Below the pieces are notes generated by a model. The model did no database searches. It saw nothing but the letters and a program-made list of their open reading frames with translations, and was not told the origin of the DNA. A program made the translations under genes and the position numbers. From the NCBI GenBank assembly GCA_040377825.1, contig JBEINZ010000046.1:1-15323 (forward strand): a stretch of 15,323 bases of DNA, read 5' to 3'. The DNA is from JBEINZ01 sp040377825 (GTDB lineage: Bacteria > Pseudomonadota > Alphaproteobacteria > Rhizobiales > Ancalomicrobiaceae). Below are positions 1 to 7,013 of the stretch, piece by piece. Position 1 is the first letter of the stretch; each line of letters begins with the position of its first letter.

Positions 1-115
1 AGAGCCTGTCCCGTTCGGATCGAAGCGATCCGAACGAAAAGGACCGGCTCAAGGTCTAGGCTCTGGAGCAATTCCTTCCCGATCGAATGAGTTCATTCGA
101 TCGGGAAACGCTCCA
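1..115 (+). repeat. Composite palindromic repeat, copy 1 (full length, + orientation)
   Basis: Two hairpin modules lie side by side. Module A has an 11-bp perfect stem (12-22 with 26-36, 3-nt loop). Module B has a 14-bp perfect stem (77-90 with 93-106, 2-nt loop), enclosed by a further 6-bp pairing (64-69 with 110-115). The same unit recurs at 9295-9406 and 14674-14784 in inverse orientation, in rearranged form at 14386-14501, and as module B only at 2561-2606. The left edge may be cut by the window. No protein-coding role is supported here. It resembles in style the abundant intergenic palindromes of Rhizobiales genomes; that comparison is from memory, not a search. Confidence 0.85.
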
Positions 116-133
116 GCGCAGACCTATCCAAAT

Positions 134-154
134 TCGTGATGGGAACCATCACGA
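134..154. promoter_or_regulatory. Inverted repeat upstream of MFS gene
   Basis: A 9-bp perfect inverted repeat (134-142 with 146-154) has a 3-nt GAA loop. It lies between repeat copy 1 and the MFS transporter gene. It could be an operator or a weak terminator; the run after it is only three T residues, so termination is doubtful. It is distinct in sequence from the composite repeat. Confidence 0.4.
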
Positions 155-185
155 TTTGTGGCTTCGTCGCGGCCGATCAGCATGG

Positions 186-216
186 CATGGTCGGGTCGGA
201 ATGAGGACCGACCATG
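186..216 (+). promoter_or_regulatory. Hairpin covering the start codon of the MFS gene
   Basis: Bases 186-194 and 208-216 are a 9-bp perfect inverted repeat. The right arm contains the ATG start (214-216). The 13-nt loop (195-207) contains the likely Shine-Dalgarno sequence gagga (203-207). In mRNA this would pair the start codon while exposing the Shine-Dalgarno in the loop, a geometry suited to control of translation initiation. The structure is seen in the sequence; regulation is inference. Confidence 0.45.
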
Positions 217-1434
217 AACGCTCAGATCTCCCGTCGTTTCCCGCTTTGGCTGATCGTCACCGCGGCCTGCCTCGTGGCATGCCTCAACAACGGGCCGCGT
301 ACCGCGCTCGGCTTCTACCTGCTGCCGATGACGGAGGTTCACGACTGGAGCCGGTCGACCTTCGCGCTGGCCATGGCCATCCAAAGCCTCACCTGGGGCA
401 TTGGCGCGGTCGTGTTCGGGGCGCTCGCGGATCGATACGGCACGGCGCGAGTGCTCGTGCTCGGTGCCCTGCTTTACGCAGCTGGACTAGCGATCATGGC
501 GGTCACGCATTCCGCCACGATCCTATACTTGGGCGGAGGCGCCCTCATCGGCTTCGGCATTGCCGGCTGTTCGTTCGGGATCGTCATGGCCGCGCTTGGT
601 CGCAACGTGAGCCCAGAGCAAAGGTCGCTCGTTTTCGGCTTCACGATGGCCGCGGCGTCGTTCGGTCAGTTCCTGTTTTCTCCTTTGACACAAGGTCTTA
701 TCCAGGAAACCGGCTGGCAGGAAAGCCTGTTCATTCTGGCCGCGATCATGCTTTTGGTGCCCTTGCTGGCGATCCCGCTCCAGGGCAAGCCCGCTGCCAA
801 GCCGACCGCCGCCGGGATCGACCAGTCCATTCGCGAAGCACTTGGGGAGGCCTTCGGCCATTCGAGTTTCCTGTTTCTTGCCGCTGGGTTCTTTGTCTGC
901 GGCTTCCATTTGTCGTTCATCACGACGCATTTGCCCGCCTTCATCGGCGACGTCGGCATGGATGCGCGCTGGGGCGTGATCGCGCTCATGCTGATCGGCC
1001 TCTTCAACATCGCCGGCTCGCTTGCCGCCGGCGTCCTCGGCATGCGCTACCCCAAGCGGTATCTTCTGGCCGGTATCTATCTCGCGCGCACCGTCGCCTT
1101 CGGGCTCTTCGTCCTGCTGCCGCCGACGCCGCTCACCGTCGTGCTGTTTGCCTCCGCCATGGGACTCCTATGGCTGTCCACGGTGCCGCTGACCAATGCG
1201 CTCGTGGCGATCATGTTCGGCACGCGCCACTTCGCCATGCTCGCGGGCGTCGTCTTTCTCTGCCATCAGCTCGGATCGTTCCTCGGCGTGTGGCTTGGCG
1301 GCAAGCTCTACGATCTGAACCATTCCTATGAGCCGATGTGGTGGATCGGGGTTGGCCTCGGCCTCTTCGCCGCCCTCGTCCACATGCCGATCCGTGAGAG
1401 GGCGGTGGAGAACGGCAGCTTGGCAACGGCTTAG
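214..1434 (+). CDS. MFS transporter
   Basis: A 406-residue membrane protein of the major facilitator superfamily, with about 12 hydrophobic segments. A motif-A-like loop between segments 2 and 3 (residues 69-80, GALADRYGTARV) and a polar central loop near residues 186-215 divide the protein into two halves, as in the family. It should sit in the cytoplasmic membrane and move a small solute by a proton- or solute-coupled mechanism. The general look (N-terminal NNGPRTALGFYL) is closest to the monocarboxylate/oxalate-formate-like branch, but the substrate cannot be read from the sequence. The start at 214 is supported by gagga 6 nt upstream. The start codon lies in a potential hairpin. The next gene starts 91 nt downstream on the same strand; co-transcription is possible but not shown. 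Confidence 0.9.
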   Translation: MNAQISRRFPLWLIVTAACLVACLNNGPRTALGFYLLPMTEVHDWSRSTFALAMAIQSLTWGIGAVVFGALADRYGTARVLVLGALLYAAGLAIMAVTHSATILYLGGGALIGFGIAGCSFGIVMAALGRNVSPEQRSLVFGFTMAAASFGQFLFSPLTQGLIQETGWQESLFILAAIMLLVPLLAIPLQGKPAAKPTAAGIDQSIREALGEAFGHSSFLFLAAGFFVCGFHLSFITTHLPAFIGDVGMDARWGVIALMLIGLFNIAGSLAAGVLGMRYPKRYLLAGIYLARTVAFGLFVLLPPTPLTVVLFASAMGLLWLSTVPLTNALVAIMFGTRHFAMLAGVVFLCHQLGSFLGVWLGGKLYDLNHSYEPMWWIGVGLGLFAALVHMPIRERAVENGSLATA

Positions 1435-1525
1435 GATCGGAGACCGAAATCAGCAGTTGGGCGCATTGTCGGCGCCGCTTGTTTGGGGCACGGTCACTGC
1501 CGACAAAGGCAAAGGGCATCCGACC

Positions 1526-2518
1526 ATGGACACGTTTCCGGCGATCATCGTCACGCGCGACGAAGCGACAAAGGCGACCAGCGCGGCGCTGACCGAGATG
1601 AGCGAACAGGACCTGATGGACGGCGATGTCACCGTCGCGGTCGAATGGTCGACCTTGAACTACAAGGACGGGCTCGCGATCACCGGCAAAAGCCCGGTCC
1701 TGCGCCGTTTCCCGATGGTGCCGGGCATCGACTTCGCGGGGAAGGTCCTGGCCTCCTCGCATCCCGGCTTCGCGTCCGGCGACGACGTCTTGCTCAACGG
1801 CTGGGGCGTCGGCGAGACGCATATGGGCGGCTACGCGGCCCGCGCGAGGGTCAAGGGCGACTGGCTCATCCATCGCCCGGCCGGCCTTTCCGCGCGCGCC
1901 GCCATGGCGATCGGGACCGCCGGCTATACCGCGATGCTGTCGGTACTGGCGCTGGAGCGTCACGGCCTGACGCCGGATCGCGGGCCGGTCGTCGTGACGG
2001 GCGCATCGGGCGGCGTCGGCTCGGTCGCCATCGCGATCCTCGCCAAGCTCGGCTGGCATGTCATCGCCGTCACAGGGCGTACTGCGGAAGGCGACTATCT
2101 CAAGGCCCTCGGCGCGGCCGAGATCCTCGACCGGGCGGAATTGGCCGGCCCGGCCAAGCCGCTCGCTAAAGAACGCTGGGCGGCCGGCGTCGACGCGGTC
2201 GGCTCGATGACGCTTGCCAATGTGCTCTCGATGACCCGCCAGCACGGCGCGATCGCCGCTTGCGGTCTCGCAGGCGGCATGGATCTGCCGACCTCCGTGG
2301 CGCCCTTTATCCTGCGCGGCGTGTCGCTGCTCGGCATCGATTCCGTGATGGCGCCGAAGACCCTACGCGAAGAGGCCTATCGCCGGCTCGTCGCGGATCT
2401 CGATCTTGGAAAGCTGGAAAGCATGACGCACGAGATCGAGCTTGCCGATGTGTTCGCGGCCGCGCCCGAGATCCTCGCCGGCAAGGTGCGCGGCCGTCTG
2501 GTCGTCAAGGTGGCGTGA
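1526..2518 (+). CDS. acuI: Acrylyl-CoA reductase (NADPH), AcuI/YhdH family quinone oxidoreductase
   Basis: A 330-residue zinc-independent medium-chain dehydrogenase/reductase. The YhdH/AcuI signature STLNYKDGLAITGK (residues 42-55), the FPMVPGIDFAG block (62-72) and the nucleotide-binding stretch VTGASGGVGS (157-166) are all present. No structural zinc Cys cluster is seen, as expected for this branch. AcuI reduces acrylyl-CoA to propionyl-CoA with NADPH in the cytoplasm, which detoxifies acryloyl-CoA made from 3-hydroxypropionate or DMSP breakdown. Length matches the family (about 325-330). The open frame runs back to 1328, but the ATG at 1526 is preferred: it has aaaggg 9 nt upstream, and the protein starts here as its relatives do. 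Exact substrate is by family inference. Confidence 0.9.
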   Translation: MDTFPAIIVTRDEATKATSAALTEMSEQDLMDGDVTVAVEWSTLNYKDGLAITGKSPVLRRFPMVPGIDFAGKVLASSHPGFASGDDVLLNGWGVGETHMGGYAARARVKGDWLIHRPAGLSARAAMAIGTAGYTAMLSVLALERHGLTPDRGPVVVTGASGGVGSVAIAILAKLGWHVIAVTGRTAEGDYLKALGAAEILDRAELAGPAKPLAKERWAAGVDAVGSMTLANVLSMTRQHGAIAACGLAGGMDLPTSVAPFILRGVSLLGIDSVMAPKTLREEAYRRLVADLDLGKLESMTHEIELADVFAAAPEILAGKVRGRLVVKVA

Positions 2519-2560
2519 TGGGCCCCAATCGCGCTGCCATCGAATTCGGGCCGTCATGCT

Positions 2561-2606
2561 AGAGCATGTCCAGATCGGACTCATCTGATCGACAAGGATT
2601 TGCTCC
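2561..2606 (-). repeat. Composite repeat, copy 2 (module B only)
   Basis: A single, diverged module B in inverse orientation relative to copy 1. It is bounded by agagca (2561-2566) and tgctcc (2601-2606), with a short internal stem (2571-2575 with 2583-2587). It fills most of the gap between acuI and ispE. Its conserved aagga stretch (2594-2598) falls where the ispE ribosome binding site is expected, and an ATG in its left boundary (2566) creates a misleading upstream start for ispE. Confidence 0.7.
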
Positions 2607-2607
2607 C

Positions 2608-3474
2608 GTGACCGTTGTCGTTGTCCCCGCCCCGGCCAAGATCAACCTCGCTCTCCATGTCGTCGGGCGGCGCGAGGACGGCTATCATCTGCTCGACATG
2701 CTGGTCGCCTTCACCCCCTTCGGCGACATCGTCACCGCGGCACGCGATGATAGCCTCTCGCTGGCGGTCGAAGGACCTTTTGCGGTTGATATTGCGGCGG
2801 ACGAGGACAATCTCGTCATGCGCGCCGCGCGGCTTCTGGCGGCGGAAATTCATGCGCGCGGCGGTCACGCGGCGGGCGCGCGGCTCACCTTGACAAAGGA
2901 ACTTCCGATCGCCTCCGGGATAGGCGGCGGCTCGGCTGATGCCGCCGCGACCTTGATCGCATTGAACCAGCTCTGGAACGCGGAGGTTTCGATCGACGAA
3001 CTTCGCGAACTTGGCAAGATGCTCGGCGCGGACGTGCCGATGTGCCTAGTTGGCAAAACGGCGCGGGTCGGCGGCATCGGCGAACGGGTCGAACCGCTGG
3101 CGCCCCTGCCCGCGCATGGCTTGGTTCTTGTCAACCCGCGCCGCGCGGTGGCGACCCCAACGGTTTTCCGCCGGCTCGCCTCGCGCGACAATCCTCCGCT
3201 TCCGACAATACCGCCCCAGTTTCACGATTTCGACGCGCTCGCTCGCTGGCTTGGCACGACGCGCAATGACTTGCAGGCGACTGCGATTTCGATCGAGCCG
3301 ACAATCGACATCGTTCTCGGCGTGCTGGCCCAAGAAACGGATTGCCGCGTTTCCCGAATGTCCGGTTCAGGCGCCACGTGTTTTGGACTATTCGGGACGA
3401 AGGAAACCGCGGCAAGGGCAGCAGCTCGACTAGCAAGCAGTCATCCGGACTGGTGGATCCGGGCCTCGTCATAG
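2608..3474 (+). CDS. ispE: 4-diphosphocytidyl-2-C-methyl-D-erythritol kinase
   Basis: IspE phosphorylates the 2-hydroxyl of CDP-methylerythritol in the MEP pathway for IPP/DMAPP, in the cytoplasm. It is a GHMP-family kinase with the N-terminal block PAPAKINLALHVVGRREDGYH (about residues 7-27), the ATP-binding glycine-rich motif PIASGIGGGSADAAAT (100-115) and the GADVP motif further on. The start is taken as GTG at 2608, giving 288 residues and the N-terminus MTVVVVPAPAKINL. The alternative ATG at 2566 lies inside a repeat and adds 14 residues unlike the family. The Shine-Dalgarno aagga at 2594-2598 lies within the repeat. The product feeds the polyprenyl synthase encoded at 5936. Confidence 0.93.
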   Translation: MTVVVVPAPAKINLALHVVGRREDGYHLLDMLVAFTPFGDIVTAARDDSLSLAVEGPFAVDIAADEDNLVMRAARLLAAEIHARGGHAAGARLTLTKELPIASGIGGGSADAAATLIALNQLWNAEVSIDELRELGKMLGADVPMCLVGKTARVGGIGERVEPLAPLPAHGLVLVNPRRAVATPTVFRRLASRDNPPLPTIPPQFHDFDALARWLGTTRNDLQATAISIEPTIDIVLGVLAQETDCRVSRMSGSGATCFGLFGTKETAARAAARLASSHPDWWIRASS

Positions 3475-3602
3475 TCGCCGCGGCAATTGGGCGGTATCAT
3501 CATGGCGCGCCATGGGTAGCCGCAACAGCGGTATTCTGCACAAAGCAAAAGTGCGGTCCCGTTGCGTCATTCGCTTTTTGCGAAAAGTTTCGGCGCGGTT
3601 AC

Positions 3603-3627
3603 GAACAATTATTGCTTTGGATTGTTC
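3603..3627. promoter_or_regulatory. Inverted repeat in the fasciclin-gene upstream region
   Basis: The 283-nt gap between ispE and the fasciclin gene is the most AT-rich stretch in this part of the window, so a promoter is likely there. It contains a 7-bp inverted repeat gaacaat/attgttc (3603-3609 with 3621-3627, 11-nt spacer), a possible operator. A second small inverted repeat (3718-3723 with 3729-3734, 5-nt loop) lies just before the Shine-Dalgarno. No convincing -35/-10 pair could be assigned. Confidence 0.3.
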
Positions 3628-3757
3628 AGCGTCGTTCACGGGTCAGTTATCGACAGTAAAGATTTATTGAACTAGGAGCGACGATCTGTCGTTGCGATGC
3701 CACCGTAATAGGTTTTGTCGTTCGACTGGAACGATAACGCCCAAGGGGGAGATTGCT

Positions 3758-4237
3758 ATGAAATCCATGATTGTTGGCGCAGCGCTTTTGGTTGCTTCGA
3801 TCGGTTCGGCCGCCGCAGCGAATGTGGTTGCGACCGCCGCCGGAGCAGGGACCTTCAACACGCTTCTGGCTGCCGCAAAGGCCGCCGGGCTCGCCGATAC
3901 GCTCGCGACGACTCAAGGCATCACCGTCTTCGCGCCGACCGATGCGGCCTTCGCCAAGCTGCCCAAGGGCACGGTGGAATCGCTGCTGAAGCCCGAGAAC
4001 AAGGATAAACTCATTGCCATCCTTACGGCCCATGTCGTCGGTTCGGAGATCCCTGCCTCAGGCGTCCCGCACAAGGCGACCAGGGTTCAAACGCTCAACC
4101 CGAAAGAAACGATCGTCGCCTTGCGGACCAGCAAGCGCGTGACGATTGACGGTATCCGCGTCGTCAAGGCCGACATTAATGCCGACAATGGCATTATTCA
4201 CGTCATCGACCGCGTGATCCTGCCCGACGGCAAGTAA
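3758..4237 (+). CDS. Secreted fasciclin (FAS1) domain protein
   Basis: A 159-residue protein with a Sec signal peptide (residues 1 to about 21: MKS, hydrophobic core, AAA before the mature N-terminus), followed by a single FAS1 domain. The two family landmarks are present: ITVFAPTDAAFAKLP (H1-like, about residues 55-69) and the C-terminal GIIHVIDRVILP (H2-like, about 145-156). FAS1 domains are extracellular or periplasmic adhesion or ligand-binding modules; the partner here is unknown. The start has a very strong Shine-Dalgarno (aaggggga, 3743-3750) 7 nt upstream, which suggests high expression. Longer upstream starts lack the signal peptide at the N-terminus. It ends just before a bidirectional terminator. 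Confidence 0.9.
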   Translation: MKSMIVGAALLVASIGSAAAANVVATAAGAGTFNTLLAAAKAAGLADTLATTQGITVFAPTDAAFAKLPKGTVESLLKPENKDKLIAILTAHVVGSEIPASGVPHKATRVQTLNPKETIVALRTSKRVTIDGIRVVKADINADNGIIHVIDRVILPDGK

Positions 4238-4242
4238 GGCTC

Positions 4243-4286
4243 AAAAAAGCGTCGCGACGGGTCAATGAACGCCGCCGCGACGCTTT
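4243..4286. terminator. Bidirectional rho-independent terminator
   Basis: An 11-bp perfect stem (4246-4256 with 4276-4286) extends after one mismatch by 3 bp (4258-4260 with 4272-4274). The left flank is a run of six A (4243-4248), so read on the - strand the stem ends in a U-run; on the + strand the tail is three U. It lies between the convergent fasciclin (+) and small secreted protein (-) genes and should serve both, best for the - strand. Confidence 0.8.
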
Positions 4287-4297
4287 GCGTTCCGAAG

Positions 4298-4657
4298 TCA
4301 CCGGCCGAGATCGAGCGTGCCGTAGCATTCCGGGCCCTTCCAGGTCGCGGTAATGCGCTTGCCGGTCACTCGGCCCGTGTAGGAAATCGATCCGCTTTTG
4401 ATCGCTTGCGTGGCGGAGAAGCTGCCGTCTTTGCCGAGCGTTGCGGCAATCGGCGACTGTGTTCCGTCATAGGTGACGTAGCGAATGGTAACCGTGCCGC
4501 CGGAGACGACGCCCTCGGCGGGAGCATTGCCCCAGCACTGCCCTGTGCCTCCAGCGATCGACGAGGCTCCGGAATAGCGCCCATCGAGCGATTGGGCAAA
4601 GGCAGGCTCGGGCATGAGCATCGCGATCGAAAGGGCCGTGACGATGCGGGCGTTCAT
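4298..4657 (-). CDS. Small secreted hypothetical protein
   Basis: A 119-residue protein of no recognised function. Residues 1-21 form a Sec signal peptide ending AFA, with cleavage likely before Gln22. The mature part is Gly/Thr/Ser-rich, with alternating patterns suggesting a beta-sandwich. It has two Cys (41 and 111) that could form a disulfide in the periplasm. Start ATG at 4657 has ggaga about 7 nt upstream. It lies 40 nt downstream of the methyltransferase gene on the same strand, so it may be the last gene of that transcript, and it ends at a terminator. Codon use looks like its neighbours. Confidence 0.75.
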   Translation of the reverse strand: MNARIVTALSIAMLMPEPAFAQSLDGRYSGASSIAGGTGQCWGNAPAEGVVSGGTVTIRYVTYDGTQSPIAATLGKDGSFSATQAIKSGSISYTGRVTGKRITATWKGPECYGTLDLGR

Positions 4658-4697
4658 GGCTGATCTCCGAATGAATCAAGGTGAATGCTGCTGAAGA

Positions 4698-5528
4698 TTA
4701 GGCTTTAACGAGAGTGCTGACAACGCGGCCCGGTCGCTGCTCCACGTCCGCTTCTTCGTCAAACAAGCCCCTGGCGCCGTTCAAGATCGCCTCTGCCTCC
4801 GGGCTATAGAGGCTGGAGCCCTCCGGATGCAGAATCAATCCTGGAAGAATGCGCGGCGCGGCCCGGCTTGCCTTAACGGCGGTGACGATTAGCCGATGCG
4901 CAGCTTGCCCGTCGCGCGGATGAACCGGTATGATTGAGACTCCGCCGAACCGCCCGCCGATCGCCGATAGGATCTCCCCGATGGCGTCGCCGCGAAAAAT
5001 CAGCGCCAGCCGCCCCTTCGGACCCGTCGCCCAGGCAGCGGCTCGGATCCATGGCTCGAGCCCCGCCGCCTCCAGCACATGCGCCGCGCGGCGGGGGTCC
5101 GACGGCGAGGCGCGGACGGAGCGCGCGGGAAAGAATGGCGGGTTCATGATCGCCAAATCCGCCGCGCCGCGGTGAAAGCCCGCCGTTTCACGCAAGTCAG
5201 GTTTGGCGAGGATATCCGCTTCGATGACCCGCGCGCGCGCCGCTAGATCGCCGTTCTCCGATCGGGCGGCATTCAGCGCGGCCAACGCGGCCGCCTCCCG
5301 ATCACGCTCGATCAGCGTCACGCGCGCGCCGGTTACTCGGCGGGCAAGCGCCAAGCCCGCCGTTCCGACGCCCGCGCCCAAATCCACGACCTGACCGGAA
5401 AACCCACGCGGAACTGCCGCAGCGAGCAAGATCGCGTCGAGACCGGCGCGATGGCGGCCCTTTGCCGGTTGCTCGATCGCGAGGCGCCCGCCGAGGAACC
5501 AGTCGAGCGTCGTCGCCGGCTCGCTCAC
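4698..5528 (-). CDS. Class I SAM-dependent methyltransferase, tRNA1(Val) A37 N6-methyltransferase-like (TrmN6/YfiC family)
   Basis: A 276-residue Rossmann-fold methyltransferase. The SAM-binding motif I is VDLGAGVG (residues 48-55), an acidic end of strand 2 follows (LIERD, 72-76), and the catalytic N6-adenine/glutamine motif NPPF is at 129-132. The family includes TrmN6, which methylates A37 of tRNA1(Val). Alphaproteobacterial members are annotated on similarity only, so the exact substrate is uncertain. The start is GTG at 5528; its GTGA overlaps the TGA stop of the upstream DUF2007 gene (4-bp overlap 5525-5528), a clear sign of translational coupling. Confidence 0.85.
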   Translation of the reverse strand: MSEPATTLDWFLGGRLAIEQPAKGRHRAGLDAILLAAAVPRGFSGQVVDLGAGVGTAGLALARRVTGARVTLIERDREAAALAALNAARSENGDLAARARVIEADILAKPDLRETAGFHRGAADLAIMNPPFFPARSVRASPSDPRRAAHVLEAAGLEPWIRAAAWATGPKGRLALIFRGDAIGEILSAIGGRFGGVSIIPVHPRDGQAAHRLIVTAVKASRAAPRILPGLILHPEGSSLYSPEAEAILNGARGLFDEEADVEQRPGRVVSTLVKA

Positions 5529-5758
5529 GTCGCGCGCTCCGGGCGCAATTCGTGGCCGAGGCCGGCGTCGACCATAAGCCGGCGGGCGCGACCGATCTGA
5601 TCGCGATCGACCAGGATGCGGCGCGGCAGAATGCCGATCGATCCCTCAAGCGCGGCCATATGTCCGTCGAGCACGAGATGCACGATGCTAGCGCCGCCCA
5701 AAAGGGCCTCGACGGTCGCAATCAGGACCAGATCGTTCGACCGCAGCAGTTCTTCCAT
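5525..5758 (-). CDS. DUF2007 family protein
   Basis: A 77-residue protein starting MEELLRSNDLVL, with the DUF2007 pattern (LIATVEALL near the start, SIGILPRRILV in the middle, and a C-terminal AGLGHELR). DUF2007 is described as a putative prokaryotic signal-transducing protein; no molecular function is established. The frame opens 22 codons earlier, but the ATG at 5758 has ggaga about 7 nt upstream and matches the family N-terminus. Its stop overlaps the start of the methyltransferase by 4 bp, and this pairing recurs in Rhizobiales, suggesting linked work in RNA modification or regulation. Confidence 0.88.
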   Translation of the reverse strand: MEELLRSNDLVLIATVEALLGGASIVHLVLDGHMAALEGSIGILPRRILVDRDQIGRARRLMVDAGLGHELRPERAT

Positions 5759-5935
5759 AATGCGTTCTCCAATCTTTAAGCCTAGGCGGATTGGCGACAG
5801 CTTGTAACTGTTCCCTAGCCGCAAGGCTAAGAACAGCAGGCATCTTACCCATGTTTACACCGACCGGTGGCCTTGCCGCGCCGCCGGGTGGTCCCTATTG
5901 TGCCGCAGTCTGGCGAATCCTGGAGCAAATTTGAC
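5759..5935. promoter_or_regulatory. Divergent intergenic region (DUF2007 / polyprenyl synthase)
   Basis: This 177-nt region separates two divergently transcribed units and must hold both promoters if they are independently expressed. A small stem with a GCAA tetraloop (5816-5820 with 5825-5829) is the only structure noticed. No convincing -35/-10 hexamers were assigned on either strand. Confidence 0.35.
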
Positions 5936-6952
5936 GTGGGCGTGGTCGTTTCCTTTGAAGACAAGAAAGCTCCCGAGCCGTCCATCGAAGGATTGGTCGG
6001 GCTCGTTGCCGACGATATGGCCAAGGTCAACCGGCTGATCCTGTCAAAAGCGGGCTCCGACGTCGCGATGATTCCGGAAGTCGCCAATCATTTGATCTCC
6101 TCGGGTGGCAAGCGCCTGCGGCCGATGCTGACGCTCGCCGCAGCCCAGATGAGCGGCTACGCTGGCGAAGGCCATGTGAAGCTCGCGACGTCCGTCGAGT
6201 TCATGCATACGGCCACGCTGCTCCACGATGATGTCGTCGACGAGAGCGACATGCGTCGCGGCAAGCTCGCCGCGCGCAAGCTCTGGGGCAATCAGGCAAG
6301 CGTGCTGGTCGGGGATTTTCTGCTCGGCCAAGCCTTCCGCATGATGGTCGAGGTCGGCGTGATGCCCGCGCTTGCGATTTTGTCCGACGCCGCCGCGATC
6401 ATCGCCGAGGGCGAGGTGATGCAGCTCGCCGCCGCGAAGAACATGGCGACGACCGAGGACGAATACCTCGCCGTCATCCGCGCGAAAACCGCCGCGCTGT
6501 TTTCCGCAGCGGCCGAGGTCGGCCCGGTGGTCGCACAGCGCCCGCGCGAGGAGCAGGCCGCATTCCGCAGCTACGGCACCAATCTCGGCCTCGCCTTCCA
6601 ACTGGTCGACGATGCCCTCGACTACGGCGGCTCCTCCGCCAAGCTCGGCAAGAATGTCGGCGACGATTTTCGCGAAGGCAAGATCACGCTGCCCGTCGTG
6701 CTCGCCTATCGTCGCGGCACCGACGAGGATCGCGCGTTCTGGACGCGCTGCCTGCAACAGGCCGAAATCGGCGACGGCGACCTTCCCCACGCGGTCGACC
6801 TGATGAAAAAGCACCGCGCGCTCGAGGACACGGTCGAACGCGCCCGGCACTACGGCGCCATCGCCCGTGACGCGCTCGCGCCATTTCGCGAAAGCGACCA
6901 CAAGAAGGCGCTGCTCGACGTCGTCGAATTCTGCGTGGCTCGCGCCTACTGA
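5936..6952 (+). CDS. ispB: Polyprenyl diphosphate synthase (octaprenyl/long-chain, trans)
   Basis: A trans-isoprenyl diphosphate synthase that condenses IPP onto an allylic diphosphate to make the ubiquinone side chain; cytoplasmic. The first Asp-rich motif DDVVD is at residues 98-102 (within LLHDDVVDESDMRRG) and the second, DDALD, at 225-229; GGKRLRP (57-63) binds diphosphate. The absence of bulky residues just before the first motif fits a long-chain product, but chain length (C40, C50) cannot be read directly. The start is taken as GTG at 5936 (338 residues, MGVVVSFEDKK), with ggag about 10 nt upstream; it matches relatives. A longer GTG start at 5867 would add 23 residues. glyS begins 61 nt downstream on the same strand. 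Confidence 0.9.
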   Translation: MGVVVSFEDKKAPEPSIEGLVGLVADDMAKVNRLILSKAGSDVAMIPEVANHLISSGGKRLRPMLTLAAAQMSGYAGEGHVKLATSVEFMHTATLLHDDVVDESDMRRGKLAARKLWGNQASVLVGDFLLGQAFRMMVEVGVMPALAILSDAAAIIAEGEVMQLAAAKNMATTEDEYLAVIRAKTAALFSAAAEVGPVVAQRPREEQAAFRSYGTNLGLAFQLVDDALDYGGSSAKLGKNVGDDFREGKITLPVVLAYRRGTDEDRAFWTRCLQQAEIGDGDLPHAVDLMKKHRALEDTVERARHYGAIARDALAPFRESDHKKALLDVVEFCVARAY

Positions 6953-7013
6953 CAAATCGCGCTCGGCCCGCTAAACCCTCGCCCGACCCTTTCTCCGCGA
7001 GGCCAGCGCCGCC

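Noticed and set aside
87..1331. Long + strand open frame overlapping the MFS gene
   Set aside because: Arg/His-rich translation with no family likeness; it is the out-of-frame shadow of the MFS gene in GC-rich DNA and starts in repeat copy 1.
1211..2245. 344-codon - strand open frame antisense to MFS and acuI
   Set aside because: Compositionally biased, no recognisable domain, and fully covered by two well-supported + strand genes.
2566..2607. Upstream ATG extension of IspE
   Set aside because: The 14 extra residues are encoded by a repeat element and are unlike the N-terminus of the family; GTG at 2608 has a well-placed Shine-Dalgarno.
6044..6955. 303-codon - strand open frame antisense to the polyprenyl synthase
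   Set aside because: The antisense strand carries all catalytic motifs of the synthase; this frame has only the typical His/Ala/Gly-rich shadow composition.
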